Shown piece by piece: positions 13,719 through 14,443 of a DNA stretch of 14,443 nucleotides. The translations under genes were made by a program, and so were the position numbers. Location of the stretch: NCBI GenBank assembly GCA_964478335.1, contig CAYZIC010000062.1, positions 1 to 14,443 on the forward strand, given 5' to 3'. The notes under the pieces were generated by a model. It did no database searches, was not told the DNA's origin, and was given only the letters and a program-made list of their open reading frames with translations. Each line of letters starts with the position of its first letter. The first letter of the stretch is position 1. Source of the DNA: CAYZIC01 sp964478335 (lineage in GTDB: Bacteria; Verrucomicrobiota; Kiritimatiellia; RFP12; DVOR01).

Positions 13719-14443
13719 CTAGGTGTCTAGTGTGAGGACATCGCACTTGTGAGGTGATCCAGGTTGGTCGATGACGACGCGGGGCACAGCTAGACCACCG
13801 AGGTTGGAAAGGAGGTGGCGTTGGAGGGATTGGGCCTCTGCGAGGGTGGTGCGAAAGTGATTAATCCCCGCAATTTGGTCGCAGACAAAAATATAGTAGG
13901 GACGGATGCGGGCGCGTTGTAAGCTGGCACAGAGCTCGGTCATTACGGCTGGATCGGCGTTGATGCCTTTGAGCATGACGCTTTGATTGGAAACGGGAAT
14001 GCCTGCGCAGATGAGCTTGCTGCAAGCGGCGATGGCGTCTGCGGTCAGCTCGCGGGGATGATTAAATTGGGTATTGACCCACACTTTGCCTGATAGGGCG
14101 AGGATTTCAACTAGGCGATCGGTGAAGCGCATGGGTAGCACGACTGGCGTACGAGTACCAATGCGTACGGCATCAAGCTGGGGAAGGGCTGCAAAGGCGC
14201 TGACCCATTGCTCGATACGTTCGTCGCTAGACACTAATGGGTCGCCTCCAGAGAGGAGGACTTCACGCACGGCTGGGTGGGCTTTGACGCAGGCGATGGC
14301 TTGGTCGAGGTCGGCGATTTGGGCGCTGTCGAGTAGATGCTTGCGGGTGCAATGGCGGCAATAGGTCGAGCAACTCTTTTGCATCATGACGAGAATGCGA
14401 TCAGCAAAGCGATGCTTGACGCCGGGGGCAATTGCAATGGCGG
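13719..14443 (-). CDS. KamA/EpmB family radical SAM aminomutase (N-terminus beyond window)
   Basis: The reading frame stays open to the window edge, so this is the C-terminal 240 residues of a longer protein. HRFADRILV leads into CSTYCRHC, the C-x3-C-x2-C motif that binds the radical-SAM [4Fe-4S] cluster, followed by TRKH and SGGDPLV, all as in lysine 2,3-aminomutase. PGSPHK near the C-terminus keeps the Lys of the PGGGGK motif that binds pyridoxal phosphate in KamA, with the glycines changed. The protein stops 10 residues later, shorter than KamA proper and nearer in length to EpmB. It could make beta-lysine as an osmolyte or modify elongation factor P. The missing N-terminus and neighbours would help decide. 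An internal ATG at 14387 is not the start, since family residues continue upstream of it. Confidence 0.9.
   Translation of the reverse strand, partial: AIAIAPGVKHRFADRILVMMQKSCSTYCRHCTRKHLLDSAQIADLDQAIACVKAHPAVREVLLSGGDPLVSSDERIEQWVSAFAALPQLDAVRIGTRTPVVLPMRFTDRLVEILALSGKVWVNTQFNHPRELTADAIAACSKLICAGIPVSNQSVMLKGINADPAVMTELCASLQRARIRPYYIFVCDQIAGINHFRTTLAEAQSLQRHLLSNLGGLAVPRVVIDQPGSPHKCDVLTLDT

Noticed and set aside
13739..13755. CGCACTTGTGA word shared with the left arm of the 544-670 foldback
   Set aside because: Only 11 nt match and it lies in coding sequence of the KamA-type gene. Chance is a sufficient explanation.

Overview
The window reads as the chromosome of an anaerobic or facultatively anaerobic Gram-negative bacterium. 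The evidence is a ferredoxin-linked 2-oxoacid oxidoreductase operon, an MBOAT/SGNH acyl-transfer pair that normally acts on an envelope or exported glycan, and a cleavable signal peptide. The protein styles and the intergenic text full of short GC-rich hairpins resemble Verrucomicrobiota (Opitutae/Puniceicoccales-like). That placement is an impression from memory, not a search result. I see no phage, transposase, CRISPR array, rRNA or tRNA.

Layout. Positions 1-729 hold no gene but many short repeats, ending in a 127-bp foldback next to the first gene. Positions 730-3092 (+) are an MBOAT O-acyltransferase and an SGNH-fold partner, 2 nt apart. Positions 3339-6506 (-) are a Gfo/Idh/MocA oxidoreductase followed by an ABC-F ATPase, with a promoter-like site at 6579-6607. 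Positions 6639-9168 (-) are a PurF-like amidophosphoribosyltransferase followed by an exported protein of unknown function. Positions 9539-12502 (-) are the oxidoreductase operon in the order micro-ORF, micro-ORF, 75-aa ORF, delta (2x[4Fe-4S] ferredoxin), alpha, fused beta-gamma. It has a good sigma70-like promoter at 12559-12587 and an intrinsic terminator at 9251-9292. Positions 13017-14443 (-) are a KamA-type radical SAM aminomutase, cut by the window edge, followed by a short-chain dehydrogenase; a perfect 32-bp palindrome with flanking T/A runs lies downstream.

How the genes work together. In the oxidoreductase operon, alpha and beta-gamma would oxidise a 2-oxoacid with CoA and thiamine diphosphate to acyl-CoA and CO2, and delta would pass the electrons to ferredoxin. 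Nearly every junction there is an overlap of 4 to 26 nt, so translation is probably coupled from the leader micro-ORFs to the last subunit. The MBOAT/SGNH pair would carry an acyl group across the membrane and place it on a glycan; no glycan synthesis gene is in view.

Most unusual points: the chain of ATGA-overlapped micro-ORFs and a 75-aa Cys-containing ORF ahead of the oxidoreductase genes; a PurF-like enzyme whose N-terminal glutaminase Cys is replaced by Gly and whose C-terminus is Cys-rich; a beta-gamma subunit fusion; a Gfo/Idh/MocA protein with Asn in place of the usual His; the foldback before the MBOAT gene; and several families of dispersed intergenic repeats.
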